From: Brachionus koreanus
Taxonomy: Eukaryota; Rotifera; Eurotatoria; Ploima; Brachionidae
Assembly (NCBI GenBank): GCA_016987375.1
Contig: PJRA01000198.1
Span: forward strand, 344,452 to 408,451
Direction: 5' to 3'
Length of the DNA: 64,000 bases
The notes under the pieces are model-generated. The model searched no databases and was not told the DNA's origin. It saw nothing but the letters and a program-made list of their open reading frames with translations. The stretch's first letter is position 1. Every line of letters begins with the position of its first letter. The translations under genes and the position numbers were made by a program. Below, piece after piece: positions 1-11,932 of this stretch.

Positions 1-2
1 AA

Positions 3-3000
3 ACGCTAGATTACGCTATTAGAGCATGCGCTCAAAGTAAACAACATTATAGCATGGGCAAGATGTACTTTGGTGCATGGTCCAAAGACGTGTTTTAATT
101 TGTGGTGCAGCATAATCGAACGAGGGAATACGGTAAATTGAAATATTTTCTTAACAAAAAAGAACATTAAAAATTAGTGTAAATTTATGTGCGGTTTTGT
201 GAAATGTAGTACAATAGAACAGAACAAAATGTTAAAAATTCTTATAACTTTTCTTTTAAAAGTCAAAAGCAAGTTCTGTAAATGTAACATGATGCAACAT
301 TCAAAGTTGCACTATTATGAACAAACTGGTTAAACTCTGCAATTTAGCACATTTTAAATTTAGACTTTTACTTTTGATGCAACTAAGTATGTTGCAGTTT
401 GTTGCACTTACAGAACTAATCAAAAGCCCTTAGAAAAAAAGTAATAAGCTTTGTAAGCATTAATTTTTATTCTATTTTTCTGTTTTGTACCAAATTTCAC
501 AAAACCGTTTTTGCTTTTTGTTTAACAAATAAAAATTATCTAAAAGAATTTGTTTCTTTGTATTTTTAGTGTCAATATATTCACTACCGATTTAATATTG
601 CTTTAGCTTTGTCTAAATCTAAAGCATTTATTGATTTTTTTTTTAAAGCAAAGGGCAGAAAGTCTAAAAAAAGTGAAAAAGAAGTTGTAGAAGCACCTCC
701 TGTGGTCAAAGAGGAAGAAAAAAAATTCGAATACGACTTTAACCGAAGCAATTTGATGCTCCGTAGACTAGGTCAGCTAGCTCTACAGTGTTTGACCGAA
801 GGCGAGCCAGTTGCTGACGAAATTATAGTTCATATATTGTCTGAAAAAATCAAAACACTAAGCCAGGACAAAGGCTTTATTATTGATGGTTTTCCGAATA
901 CGATTCAACAGGCCAAAATACTCGAAAAGGCCCTCACTGGATTCGATGAGGACAATCAAGTACCGCTTAAACCCAAGCCGGAATCGATTCTGGCTCCTAA
1001 TCCAAAACCAGAACCACCAAAACCAAAACACAAATCAGGTCTCGACTTAATAGTTTATTTCGATTTAGCTGACGAAACTGTTCTTCAAAGAAGTATTGGA
1101 CGCTTTTGTAAGCAGTTTTAGACAATTTTTTTTTTTATTTTCTTTAAATTAAAATTAGATGGAACAATTTCTGAACGATTGTATCATCTTCAGTTCAATA
1201 GTCCTCCTGAAGGCTCTTATACCGGTATAAACAAAACTGAAACAATTGAGCCAGTTAAAGATCAGTCAAATGATATGGAGCAAATTCAGCACCGGATCAC
1301 AATATTCGAAAGTGAATGGTCTGCAATAAAGAAATTTTATGAAAATTACAGTTTTGTTGCAAAATTTGAGACTAATAGTGAAATGGACAAGGCCTATTTG
1401 TGTGATGAAATTCAAAATCAAATAAATGAATTCAATTTGATGCGTGAAAGAAAATTAAAACAAGAACTTGAAGCTAAATTGGCTATGGAAAATTTACTTG
1501 ATAAGAAAAAGGCCGAAGAAGAAGAAGCTAGACTAGCCAAGAAAAAAGAAGAGGAAGCAAAAGCTGCTGCTGCCGAAGAAGAGGCCAAAAAAGTAAGATT
1601 TTCTATTTGTAAAAGATAAATTTTTGACAATAAAATATTAAAATTTCAATCTAAAATTCACTGATACATGATGAATTGAATGATACATCATTAAAAAAAA
1701 AAGTTTTTTCCCATTTCATTTTTTTTTATTTAGAAAAAAAAATCCTATGTTTTTTTTAATTTTAAGGCTTTGGAAGCTAAAAAAATTGAGGAAACGGCAC
1801 AGAAAGGATCAGCAAAGGCAAAAAAAGGAGGCAAGTCTAAATCACCTGATAAGTCCAAATCTCCAAAAGGCTCGAAAAAAAGTATAAGTCCAAAAAGCAA
1901 GACTAAAAAATCCTCTAAGCCAAGTACTCCGGTCAATCCAGAACCAGTTGCTGAGCCTCCCAAAGATGAAACTCCACAGCCCGGATCAAACGACTATGTA
2001 TACATTGGTGAAAAGGTTGACATGAGAATGGCTAAAATTTTGTGTGATCATTGGGATGTGGTAGAAAATTCTTACATTTCAAATACAAAATTTGTGTTCA
2101 GAAAAGTTCGTAAAGAACGCGAGCAAATAATTCGCTATTTTCATTCAGTTAAGACCGATTTTGAGGAGTTTTTGAAAAGACCGGACACCAAACAAATAGA
2201 ATTAGAATCGTTTATAAAAGACTACAACAAAATAGCTGATGATATGAGAGAAGATGAAGAGGTCAAGGCTGAATTGCATCAGCGAGTGGAAGACCTCAAA
2301 GAGCATTTGTGGAACATTTGCGACAATAAAAAGCTTGAGGCGGAAAAAGAACGCGAACAAATAATGAACAATGGATGGCTGCCTGACAAAATTGGATTTT
2401 TAAACAACCACTATATAACGCTAATGCAGGCCGAAGTGGACAAATTTCAAGATACATCACGTATGCTCAAAGATTATTACAAAACCATGCAGACGCCCAT
2501 GCCAGATGAATGGCCAAAAGAGTATCCTAGACTACCATTAATTGATGTAATTGATAGAATTTTTTTTTAAATAAAAAAATTTTTTAAGCTAAATTTTAAA
2601 TTTAGTTAAAAAATTCTGAAGATGAAATTGCAGTAACGCAGTCGTTTGATTCGCAGGAATCAAATGATAAATCATCAAACGAAGCCGATAGTGATGGAAA
2701 ACAAACACCAAACAAATCGCCTAGGAATAAATCACCGCGAAATAGATCACCAAAATCTCCCAAATCCAAAAGTCCGGTTAACAAAAAGCCCACACAAGCC
2801 ACTGTTCAGTCAACACCTGCTAAAAAAGGAAAAAAAACACCTGATTCTGATGAACGAAAAAAGTATGTTTTAACTATTTTTAAAATAAAAATTAAATAAA
2901 TTTTTTAAACTAAAATTAGAATACCATTGGTACCGAGACGTCCATCTTCTCAAGATGCTAAAGATCCAAAAAAATCAAAACCAAAAGCCAAAGGTGCTGA

Positions 3001-6000
3001 CGACTCATCTCCAACACCTCCAGAAGATCCCGATGAAAAATTGATCTATGATGCCTACAAAACTGCTTGGGCTTATATAAGCAGCATAGTTAATGGAGAA
3101 GTAGCAGCATTGACTGCCGAAGAGGCGCCTGTGGCTCCAGTTGCCGAAGAACCTAAAGGAAAGAAAGGCAAAGCTCGTACTCCTTCGGCCAAGAAAAAGT
3201 CCGACTCTCCAAAAGGAAAAGGAAAAGGAAAAAAAGAAGAAGCTCAACCAGGTATGTATTAATTTATAAAAAAATATTTCAAAATATTTTCTTTTCTTGA
3301 CTATCTACCTTGAATCTGTAAGACTTTGATACATTTTCGGTGCATAGCGATAGAAGTTTAAGAGATCTAGACGGTCTAGGCGTTCCAAGACGGCGTAGTA
3401 AGTATTTGCTGAAAGCGTTCTTTTGCCACAAAACCGTTTTATTTCACACTTTTTTTGTATTTTTTTTTTTAATCTATAAATAAATTTGAACCCTTTTGAT
3501 TTTCACCTGATATTAACACTGCTTTTTCTTTAATTTTTTTTCAAATTAAAGAACAAAAGCCAATCTTCTTACCTATCATTTTTTTTGTCAAATTTAGTCA
3601 TTTAAAAAGTAACAAAAATTTACTAATGTGAAGTTCTATAAAACTTTAACTTATAAAACATATTAAATTAAGATAAATGATTATTTGAGAATTTATAGAA
3701 AAAATCAAGACTTGTAAAATTCTACAAATAAAAGGTTCTTTCTTTGGTTAATTAATTACACTTTTAATTAATTAATTGATTAATAAAGGTATTTTAAAAA
3801 TAAATTTGAGCATTTAAAATTTTTCAGTTATTTGATTTTTATTCACATTTGAAAATAAGATAAAAAAAAAAATTTTTTTTTTGTTAATTTAGAAATTAGT
3901 CCATATTGATCACATAAATTTCGAAAAATCTAGAAAAAAAAGTTTGTAACCGGTTAATAGTAAATATAATATTTAGTCTTTAAAAGCTTTATTAAGATGA
4001 TTCAACGTTCTGAAGTTCTAAGAATGGAATCCTTATTTATGCCTATATGATCGTGTACAGAACACAAGCTTATAATTAAGTCAAGATGTAAGCTTAGTGT
4101 TAAATGTATCTGTCAGCATTTCGAAGCGTCTAGCTTCTGAGATACGTGACAAGTATAATTATTGCTTATTTTCGTGCATCAGTTAATAAGCTGATGAATG
4201 ACTGATTAAAGAAGGTAACAAGTTCCAAAATTTTTTCCAAATCCTTAATAAAACGATCAAGTTTTAGCATAAAAATCAAATTTAAAAAAGAAAATTTTAA
4301 CTTGAGACTTAATTTTGAAAATTTGACAAAATTTATTAATCTTTTTTGTCCTTAAATTTTATTTTAAAGCTTTTACGACACAAATTTTCCACTACATTAA
4401 CTTAAAAATAAACTTATTCACTTTACTTTTTGAAATTTAAGCGCCTGAATTTAAAAAACAAGAAGAAGATCCGAACAAGTCGCTTAAGGAAAGAATTAAA
4501 AAAGAATATTTGGCTGCATTGAAAAAAGAAGAGCTTGTCTTTAGATCTCGATTGAGTTTAATTAAAGCCATAGCGTACAAGAAAATAAATGAACTCAAAC
4601 AAAAAGGAGATGAGACATTTAAAATAATGTTTGATAAATTGGGCGATAGATTTATGAGAGAAATGAAATCTATTGAACATTTATGCCACTGTATAAAATA
4701 CTGCATTGAAAATAAGCAAAAAATTAAAAAAGAGCTGGTTCTGGAACAGGATGAGTTTTATATAAATAATGATGTAGTAGTATTGCGGACACCGACACCG
4801 CCACCAAGACCAGATCCCATCGAAAATGTCACTCTGGAACATTTTACCATCGAATCATTGTACAAAATTTTCAATCAGTTTAAACAAGTCGCTCCAGAGG
4901 GTCTGGTGGCTATTAAGACATTTACTGAAATTTTCAATGATTTAATTTTGCTTAATTATGGAACAGAAATTTTGCCTGATCAATGGTCAAGTATTACTCC
5001 ACAACAAGTAAATTAACTTAAATATTAAAAAAAAGAAAGAGAGAGAGAAAATCAATTTTGTTTAAAAAAGGTGGATGTTTTGTCAAAAATGTTGGCTAGT
5101 GGTTCCGAATTTATTGATTGGCGTCATTGGTTACTAGCAGCATCATCACCTTGGCCATATCCCACTCAAACCCAGCTTCTTGATCAGTTAAAACTATACA
5201 GATCGGTTGATAAAAACAATACTGGTTATATAAACAAAAAATTGTTTTTACAGGTTTTAATTTAAATTGATTTTTTTTTCAATTTTTTTTGGTAATTTTA
5301 TCTTGATTAGACTCCATTGTGGTTTGATTTAGAAAAACCATCGACACCAGAAGATCCAACTCATCCACACATGTTCGATCGGCACTTTCATTTGACCAAT
5401 TTTTGGTTCGATTTGTTCGCGACCAAAACACCGACACTGCCAAACTTTACTGGAAAAGCAAATGCGCCACCAGAGGATAGATTGGATTATAAAAATATGC
5501 TTTTGTATATGTCAGCCGTGTCGGATCCGTATGATGGATTTTTAAGGGCTCTGAGTGTATCGCAAGAAGCACCTATGCCAAGAAAAGAGCCTAAAATAAC
5601 CATGAAAGCGCCAGCTTACAATACGTACTACTTTTTTTTTTATTTAATTAAATAAATTATAGCATATATATTAAAAAGACCTGAATATGAAAATTTAAAT
5701 CTTTTATCGGCTCAAGCAGAGGAATATCCTGATGATCAAATGATAACTATTGAAGCTTTGTATAAAGTGTTTCATCATGGTGAAAGACAGCATGGTGACA
5801 CGCATCGTTTTGCTCAGACAGAAGATCCAGAAGATTTCATGTCTCATGTAAAATTAATTACTTAATTTGTACTAAACAATATGATTTTTTTGATATTTTT
5901 ACAGCAAAGACTTCAAACAATATTCGATGAAATAAATGATCTAGAGAATAGTGAAATAGCTTTGTTTTCAAAATTAATAGCGCATCCAGTTTTATGTGAA

Positions 6001-6105
6001 ATGATTTCTGTGTGTACAAGATTTAGAGCACCTGATTTTAGAAATTTGTTTGTGATACAAGATGAGACCGATGCTCTTAATCAGGACAGAAAAAGTCCCG
6101 AATAA
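3..6105 (+). CDS. SPEF2: SPEF2 (sperm flagellar protein 2 / KPL2), 3' part
   Basis: SPEF2 is a central-apparatus/axoneme and flagellar-transport protein. The window opens inside it; about 1281 residues are present, against about 1800 in the human protein. Exons read: 3-36, 607-1107, 1159-1592, 1767-2546, 2606-2862, 2920-3251, 3323-3397 (optional), 4442-5007, 5071-5253, 5311-5624, 5679-5847, 5905-6105. All phases agree and the sum is a multiple of three. Visible parts: an adenylate-kinase-like domain (GFIIDGFPNTIQQAKILEKAL, then YHLQFN), the QIQHRI segment followed by a Lys/Glu/Ala-rich coiled coil, a basic Ser/Pro/Lys-rich linker (exons 4-6), and the C-terminal EF-hand-like IDWRHWLLAASSPWP and MLLYMSA segments. 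These match the order in vertebrate SPEF2. Start codon and P-loop lie outside the window. The exon 5624/5679 junction uses the second of two acceptors, because the first gives a stop. Confidence 0.9.
192..507. mobile_element. non-autonomous TIR element (family A), copy 1
   Basis: The ends are inverted repeats: left cggttttgtgaaat followed by tagtacaa and gaacagaac, right gtaccaaatttcacaaaaccg. It sits in a SPEF2 intron. Related copies lie at 28019-28226 and 39988-40316. They share the ends, the gaacagaacaaaa and cttataactttt subterminal blocks and, in two copies, a tgcaacattc..gttgca core. No coding capacity is seen, so this is a MITE-like element. Confidence 0.6.
3323..3397 (+). other. SPEF2: predicted 75-nt cassette exon of SPEF2
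   Basis: This lies inside an otherwise 1190-bp intron. It has an acceptor ending in gtaag at 3322 and a strong gtaagt donor at 3398. Both borders are phase 1, like the flanking exons 2920-3251 and 4442-5007, so inclusion adds 25 residues (DFDTFSVHSDRSLRDLDGLG...) and skipping keeps the frame. I therefore read it as a real, possibly alternative, exon. Confidence 0.6.
3398..4441 (+). other. long SPEF2 intron remainder
   Basis: AT-rich intron sequence between the cassette exon and exon 4442-5007. It is much longer than the usual 50-70 bp introns here. I see no further exon, RNA gene or clear repeat in it. Confidence 0.5.
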
Positions 6106-7057
6106 TCTGCTTTTTATTTTTTTCTTCTTTATTGATTATAATTCAATTTAGACAAAATTTTTAAAAGACATTTAATTTAAAATAATAAAAAAATATTCGA
6201 ATTTTACATTTTTATTTAATAAAAAAATTGTTGTTAAATTGAAAAAAGATTCTTCACTTATTTAAGTTAATCAAGTGTAAGTGTAATTAAAGTTGGAGAG
6301 TCAAATATTGAATGGATTTAGTTTTTTTTTTCTTTAAATTGAGCTATTACAAAAAATTAACCTTTATTTAAAATTGAAAATTTTATTTTATTTGAAAAAA
6401 TATTTTAAATATAAATTTAAGTCCATTCTTTATTTAATTTCTATAAAAGAAAAAAGTTTATACCTTACAAAAAATTTATAAAGATTAATTGTTTATTTTT
6501 AAAAAATTATTTAGTAAAAAATAAATTAAATTAAAGCTAATTGGAATAATGAAAAATCAATATCAAAAGAATAAATAAGTAAAGCAAAATTAACACATAT
6601 TGTTGTTGAGTAAAATAATGCGGCTGATTTTAACAAGTAAAAAGAGTTTGACATTGAAGAAATAATGAAAAAAAAAGACAGGTGATTAGATAATGCCGAC
6701 AGTGATAAGTGTTTTTCTTTTAGAACTGTTGTCTGCTTATCTAGTTAAAATTAGAAGCATAGTTAGTATAAAAACAAATGTGAAATGAGTAAATGTCACT
6801 AAACTTTATTAAGTCAAGTCAAGAGAATTATGAGTTGAATAAAAAAAAAAGAGGAAAAAAATTAATTTTAATTTTTGTCTTGTAATTAATCAAGTGAGAT
6901 ATTTTATTAGATAATAATTTAATTGGAATATTTGCATTCAATTTTGTATGTTTAATACCAAACATTTAATACCTTTAGATTTATCGTTCATTTGTGATTA
7001 ATTGTTTGCTAAAACAACTATTAGGAAAAAAAAAACTATTTGTTTATAAATAGAGAG
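6106..7057 (+). other. SPEF2 3' flank and CDC25 upstream region
   Basis: AT-rich spacer inside the left arm, repeated almost unchanged at 10986-11930. It should hold the SPEF2 polyadenylation site and the CDC25 promoter, but I see no decisive motif for either. The duplicated CDC25 copy carries the same upstream DNA, so both copies may share regulation. Confidence 0.4.
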
Positions 7058-8086
7058 ATGAAAAACCAGAATATAGAAACAGATAGTGAGAAAACAATCA
7101 TCATAATGGAATCACCAGAATTTTCAATAAAATCAAATTTGTCTTTTAATTCACCATGTTCATTGGAAATGTCAAAAAAATGGACGAAAAAAAACTTTAA
7201 ATATGCTTTTGAATTTATTCAAGATTCACCATTGTCAATTCAAATGGCAAACAATTATTCAATTCGTTTAAATTCATGTGGTTCAAATTCATTTAATGAT
7301 CAAAGTGAAGAAGATGAAGATGCAAGTCAAGCGACAAATTTGGATGAGTCGTTTTCATTTAAATCATTGGAAAACGATTCTTCTATATGTTTGTATGATG
7401 AATTGGAAAGTAATAGAATTTGGCAAAATGATGATACAGAGAAAAAGGTGGTAAAAAATTGCGATAATTTTGTAAACTTATTTAATGAATCGAACGAAAA
7501 ATTAATTGGTGACATGAGTCGAAGCCATACTTTGCCAGTTTTGTCCAAATCAAGACACAGTGATCTTGCATCTATCGATTCATTTACTCTAGCTGATCTT
7601 CTAAGCGGAAAATATGATGAACAAATAAGCAAATTTATTATTTTGGATGCTAGATATCCTTATGAATACAATGGTGGACACATTAATGGTGCCCAAAGTG
7701 CTTTTGATAGAAAACAAATAATGGAAAATCTTTTTACTGACGCTGAACTTGACCAAAAAAACAAAAAACCTGTTATTGTTGTATTTCATTGTGAATTTTC
7801 GGCTGAGCGTGGACCAAGATTAATGAGAGAATTCAGAGACAAAGATCGATCACTCAACAAACACAACTATCCCAATTTGTTTTATCCAGAAATATATCTT
7901 CTTGAAGGTGGTTACAAAACGTTCTTCGAAACACATTTTCAATTATGCGAGCCTAAATCTTATTTGCCTATGTTGCATGATGAGCATAGAAGTGCGATGA
8001 AATTTTTTAGAAAAAAGTCAAAATCTTGGGAAATGGAAACTAAAAAATCTAAATTTATAACAAAAACAAAATTAAACTTTTTCTAA
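7058..8086 (+). CDS. CDC25: CDC25 dual-specificity phosphatase, copy 1
   Basis: CDC25 phosphatases remove inhibitory phosphates from CDK1/2 to drive cell-cycle entry. The 342-aa product has the rhodanese-fold catalytic domain at the C-terminus: LDARYPYEYNGGHI (Asp197), the active-site loop HCEFSAERGP (Cys245, Arg251), then YPEIYLLEGGYKTFFETH. The N-terminal half is Ser-rich with several SP sites (MESPEF, FNSPCS, QDSPLS) and an RSHTLP motif (155-160) that fits a 14-3-3 mode-1 site; these are plausible regulatory sites, not proven. The start is the ATG at 7058; the frame stays open upstream to a TTG at 7040. The gene has no introns, unlike its multi-exon neighbours, and is shorter than vertebrate CDC25s. 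An identical product is encoded at 9957-10985 on the other strand. Confidence 0.93.
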   Translation: MKNQNIETDSEKTIIIMESPEFSIKSNLSFNSPCSLEMSKKWTKKNFKYAFEFIQDSPLSIQMANNYSIRLNSCGSNSFNDQSEEDEDASQATNLDESFSFKSLENDSSICLYDELESNRIWQNDDTEKKVVKNCDNFVNLFNESNEKLIGDMSRSHTLPVLSKSRHSDLASIDSFTLADLLSGKYDEQISKFIILDARYPYEYNGGHINGAQSAFDRKQIMENLFTDAELDQKNKKPVIVVFHCEFSAERGPRLMREFRDKDRSLNKHNYPNLFYPEIYLLEGGYKTFFETHFQLCEPKSYLPMLHDEHRSAMKFFRKKSKSWEMETKKSKFITKTKLNFF

Positions 8087-8479
8087 TTCAATTTTCCAAA
8101 ATAATTCCATCCAAATTATTGATCTATTACAAATAGAATATTATTAAATATTAGCATATGTACCATTTTAAAAATAAATTAAAAATTTCTTTATTTTTTT
8201 CTACTTAATAAATCGTTAATTAAAAAATTTTTTTTTTATAAAAAAAAACTTAAATCTATTTATTTAACAAATAAAATAAACTAAAAAAACAACAATATAT
8301 ATACTTATATTATTATTTTGATTCAATAATATTTAACTATATTGATTTGACTAAATTAAGTTTGGTGACATCACACATGGACTTCGAGATAATGATCCCT
8401 TATAGGCCATCATTTTTTGCTTGCAACTTCATTTGAATTTGTTTCAAAATTTTCATTGTTATTTTTTTCAGATCTAGGA

Positions 8480-8785
8480 ATTTACTATTGTCCAGGTAGA
8501 ATAAGAAAAATCTGCTCCTTGACATTTCTTTCTTTGTGTCTTTGATGTCTCTGATAATAATAAAAATTGGCGGAAAAGTTTTGATTTGGCAAAAAAAACG
8601 CAAATAATATTTATTTAATTTCTTAAAAAAATAAATTTTGGATTTTTTTATAATAAAATTTATTAATGAACGATTTATTAAGTAAAAAAATTAAAGAAAT
8701 TTTTTATTTATTTTTAAAATGGTACCTATGCTAATATTAAATAATATTCTATTAGTAATGGATCAATAATTTGAATGGAGTTCTT
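8480..8785 (-). repeat. degenerate copy of CDC25 3' flanking sequence
   Basis: This corresponds in the same orientation to about 9638-9943 of the right arm. Shared stretches include cgatttattaagta, tttaaaatggtac.tatgct and aataatattctatt. Many substitutions are present and it stops just before the CDC25 stop-codon region. Confidence 0.65.
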
Positions 8786-8889
8786 ATAAATTTAAAAAAA
8801 AAATCAAAATAAATTAATAAATTTTCGTTCCTGCAAGAAATTTTGTAAGTTTTGTAATTAAATAATTAAAATAACAACTGCTCCTCAAA

Positions 8890-8966
8890 TCATATTAAAT
8901 TAGATTTTATTTAAATATTTTAATTTTTTTTATTATCGCCCATGAGGTGTTTTCTAAATAATAACT
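8890..8966 (+). mobile_element. LINE 3'-tail fragment
   Basis: The stretch atcgcccatgaggtgttttct followed by aataataa matches the 3' end of the LINE at 36556-36655 (one base differs), and the A/T-rich lead-in is similar too. It is a 5'-truncated insertion or a leftover. Confidence 0.6.
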
Positions 8967-9029
8967 TTTTAGGAAACATGGATTACTAAGGTTTTTTTTT
9001 TTTTTAAAATCAAAAAAATAATTAAGTAT

Positions 9030-9250
9030 TGTATTTTATTTGTCAAATTAATAGATTTAAGTTTTTTTTAATAAAAAAAATATTTTTAATGAACGATTTA
9101 TTAAGTAAAAAAATAAGTATAAAAATAAATTAATAATATTCTATTAGTAATAGATCAATATTTGGTAGGAATTATTTTGGAAAATTGTATTAGAAAAAGT
9201 TTAATTTTGTTTTTGTTATAAATTTTTATTTTTTAGTTTCCATTTCCGAA
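9030..9250 (-). pseudogene. CDC25: CDC25 3'-end pseudogene fragment
   Basis: This matches the 3' flank and last roughly 20 codons of CDC25 on the minus strand: the aaaaagtttaattttgtttt block and the tagtttccatttcc end of the ORF. It then diverges, and no open frame remains. It has the same orientation as the copy at 9957-10985. Confidence 0.7.
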
Positions 9251-9956
9251 TCCAAATAAAAAATTGATATGTATATTGTTGTTTTTTTAAATAAAATTTA
9301 AGGGTCCCCATGTTCTGTCACACACCTTCGTTTCAACCCTATTGTCAAGTAAAATTGAATTCAAATTTATAATTGTAACATTTAAAATCTAAAATAAGGA
9401 AAAATTCAGTTAGATTATTTTACTAAATAATTCAATAAATTTACCGTTCCTGAGGCCCATTACATTAAATTTGATTATTATTATTATTTACTAAAACTAT
9501 TCGATTGTAGGACATAATGAAACAAAATAAAAATGCGATTATGTAAAAACAATAGAATTACTGGAAAAGAAAGCATTCCAGTGAAATTCTGATTTTTAGT
9601 ATCATCCGATGAGTGAAATTGAATTATATTTTTCCAGATTTAAATGAGACTATTGTCCGGGTCGAATAAGAAATATCTGCTTCTATACATTATTTTAATG
9701 TTAGAGATAATATCAAAAATTGTCGGAAGTGCCTGGTTTTGAAAAATAAACGCTCAATAATGTTTATTTTATTTGTTAAATAAATAGATTTAAGTTTTTT
9801 TTTATAAAAAAAAAATTTTTTAATTAACGATTTATTAAGTAGAAAAAAATAAAGAAATTTTTAATTTATTTTTAAAATGGTACATATGCTAATATTTAAT
9901 AATATTCTATTTGTAATAGATCAATAATTTGGATGGAATTATTTTGGAAAATTGAA

Positions 9957-10985
9957 TTAGAAAAAGTTTAATTTTGTTTTTGTTATAAATTTAGATTTTT
10001 TAGTTTCCATTTCCCAAGATTTTGACTTTTTTCTAAAAAATTTCATCGCACTTCTATGCTCATCATGCAACATAGGCAAATAAGATTTAGGCTCGCATAA
10101 TTGAAAATGTGTTTCGAAGAACGTTTTGTAACCACCTTCAAGAAGATATATTTCTGGATAAAACAAATTGGGATAGTTGTGTTTGTTGAGTGATCGATCT
10201 TTGTCTCTGAATTCTCTCATTAATCTTGGTCCACGCTCAGCCGAAAATTCACAATGAAATACAACAATAACAGGTTTTTTGTTTTTTTGGTCAAGTTCAG
10301 CGTCAGTAAAAAGATTTTCCATTATTTGTTTTCTATCAAAAGCACTTTGGGCACCATTAATGTGTCCACCATTGTATTCATAAGGATATCTAGCATCCAA
10401 AATAATAAATTTGCTTATTTGTTCATCATATTTTCCGCTTAGAAGATCAGCTAGAGTAAATGAATCGATAGATGCAAGATCACTGTGTCTTGATTTGGAC
10501 AAAACTGGCAAAGTATGGCTTCGACTCATGTCACCAATTAATTTTTCGTTCGATTCATTAAATAAGTTTACAAAATTATCGCAATTTTTTACCACCTTTT
10601 TCTCTGTATCATCATTTTGCCAAATTCTATTACTTTCCAATTCATCATACAAACATATAGAAGAATCGTTTTCCAATGATTTAAATGAAAACGACTCATC
10701 CAAATTTGTCGCTTGACTTGCATCTTCATCTTCTTCACTTTGATCATTAAATGAATTTGAACCACATGAATTTAAACGAATTGAATAATTGTTTGCCATT
10801 TGAATTGACAATGGTGAATCTTGAATAAATTCAAAAGCATATTTAAAGTTTTTTTTCGTCCATTTTTTTGACATTTCCAATGAACATGGTGAATTAAAAG
10901 ACAAATTTGATTTTATTGAAAATTCTGGTGATTCCATTATGATGATTGTTTTCTCACTATCTGTTTCTATATTCTGGTTTTTCAT
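9957..10985 (-). CDS. CDC25: CDC25 dual-specificity phosphatase, copy 2
   Basis: The 342-aa product appears identical to that of the copy at 7058-8086, with the same Cys245/Arg251 active site and RSHTLP motif, encoded on the opposite strand. The ATG is at 10985 (minus). The upstream region is also duplicated, so this copy has what the first has for expression. The two genes point away from the spacer, with their 3' ends facing each other. Identity across the ORF against changes outside it suggests recent duplication, gene conversion or strong constraint. An assembly artefact (collapsed haplotypes or a foldback) cannot be excluded from sequence alone. Confidence 0.9.
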   Translation of the reverse strand: MKNQNIETDSEKTIIIMESPEFSIKSNLSFNSPCSLEMSKKWTKKNFKYAFEFIQDSPLSIQMANNYSIRLNSCGSNSFNDQSEEDEDASQATNLDESFSFKSLENDSSICLYDELESNRIWQNDDTEKKVVKNCDNFVNLFNESNEKLIGDMSRSHTLPVLSKSRHSDLASIDSFTLADLLSGKYDEQISKFIILDARYPYEYNGGHINGAQSAFDRKQIMENLFTDAELDQKNKKPVIVVFHCEFSAERGPRLMREFRDKDRSLNKHNYPNLFYPEIYLLEGGYKTFFETHFQLCEPKSYLPMLHDEHRSAMKFFRKKSKSWEMETKKSKFITKTKLNFF

Positions 10986-11932
10986 CTCTCTATTTATAAA
11001 CAAATAGTTTTTTTTTTCCTAATAGTTGTTTTAGCAAACAATTAATCACAAATGAACGATAAATCTAAAGGTATTAAATGTTTGGTATTAAACATACAAA
11101 ATTGAATGCAAATATTCCAATTAAATTATTATCTAATAAAATATCTCACTTGATTAATTACAAGACAAAAATTAAAATTAATTTTTTTCCTCTTTTTTTT
11201 TTATTCAACTCATAATTCTCTTGACTTGACTTAATAAAGTTTAGTGACATTTACTCATTTCACATTTGTTTTTATACTAACTATGCTTCTAATTTTAACT
11301 AGATAAGCAGACAACAGTTCTAAAAGAAAAACACTTATCACTGTCGGCATTATCTAATCACCTGTCTTTTTTTTTCATTATTTCTTCAATGTCAAACTCT
11401 TTTTACTTGTTAAAATCAGCCGCATTATTTTACTCAACAACAATATGTGTTAATTTTGCTTTACTTATTTATTCTTTTGATATTGATTTTTCATTATTCC
11501 AATTAGCTTTAATTTAATTTATTTTTTACTAAATAATTTTTTAAAAATAAACAATTAATCTTTATAAATTTTTTGTAAGGTATAAACTTTTTTCTTTTAT
11601 AGAAATTAAATAAAGAATGGACTTAAATTTATATTTAAAATATTTTTTCAAATAAAATAAAATTTTCAATTTTAAATAAAGGTTAATTTTTTGTAATAGC
11701 TCAATTTAAAGAAAAAAAAAACTAAATCCATTCAATATTTCACTGTCCAAATTTACTTTCACTTGATTAACTTAAATAAGTGAAGAATCTTTTTTCAATT
11801 TAACAATAATTTTTTTATTAAATAAAAATTTAAAATTCGAATATTTTTTTATTAATTTAAATTAAATGTCTTTTAAAAATTTTGTCTAAATTGAATTATA
11901 ATCAATAAAGAAGAAAAAAATAAAAAGCAGAT
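10986..11932 (-). other. CDC25 copy 2 upstream region (right arm)
   Basis: Mirror of 6106-7057. The largest difference from the left arm lies near 11740-11765, where the left arm has a few extra bases. I see no gene here. Confidence 0.4.

Larger units (their letters stand above)
5973..8281 (+). repeat. left arm of a large inverted duplication (CDC25 unit)
   Basis: The reverse complement of this arm recurs at 9762-12064. It starts inside the last SPEF2 exon (position 5973) and runs through the SPEF2 3' flank, the CDC25 upstream region, the CDC25 ORF and about 195 bp past its stop. Coordinates across the ORF sum to 18043 with no indel. Near the SPEF2 end the sum is 18037, so a few small indels and substitutions lie between, notably around 6275-6300. 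Confidence 0.9.
8087..9761. other. inner arm end and spacer between the CDC25 arms
   Basis: No gene is seen. 8087-8281 still belongs to the left arm. The spacer 8282-9761 holds two decayed CDC25 3'-end fragments, a LINE 3' tail, and a block around 8480-8607 that resembles 9638-9760 (shared core actattgtcc.gg..gaataagaaa). So it looks like remnants of a tandem array in the right-arm orientation. Confidence 0.6.

Noticed and set aside
5663..5678. First acceptor before SPEF2 exon 5679-5847
   Set aside because: Joining at 5663 gives a stop within seven codons; the acceptor at 5678 keeps the frame.
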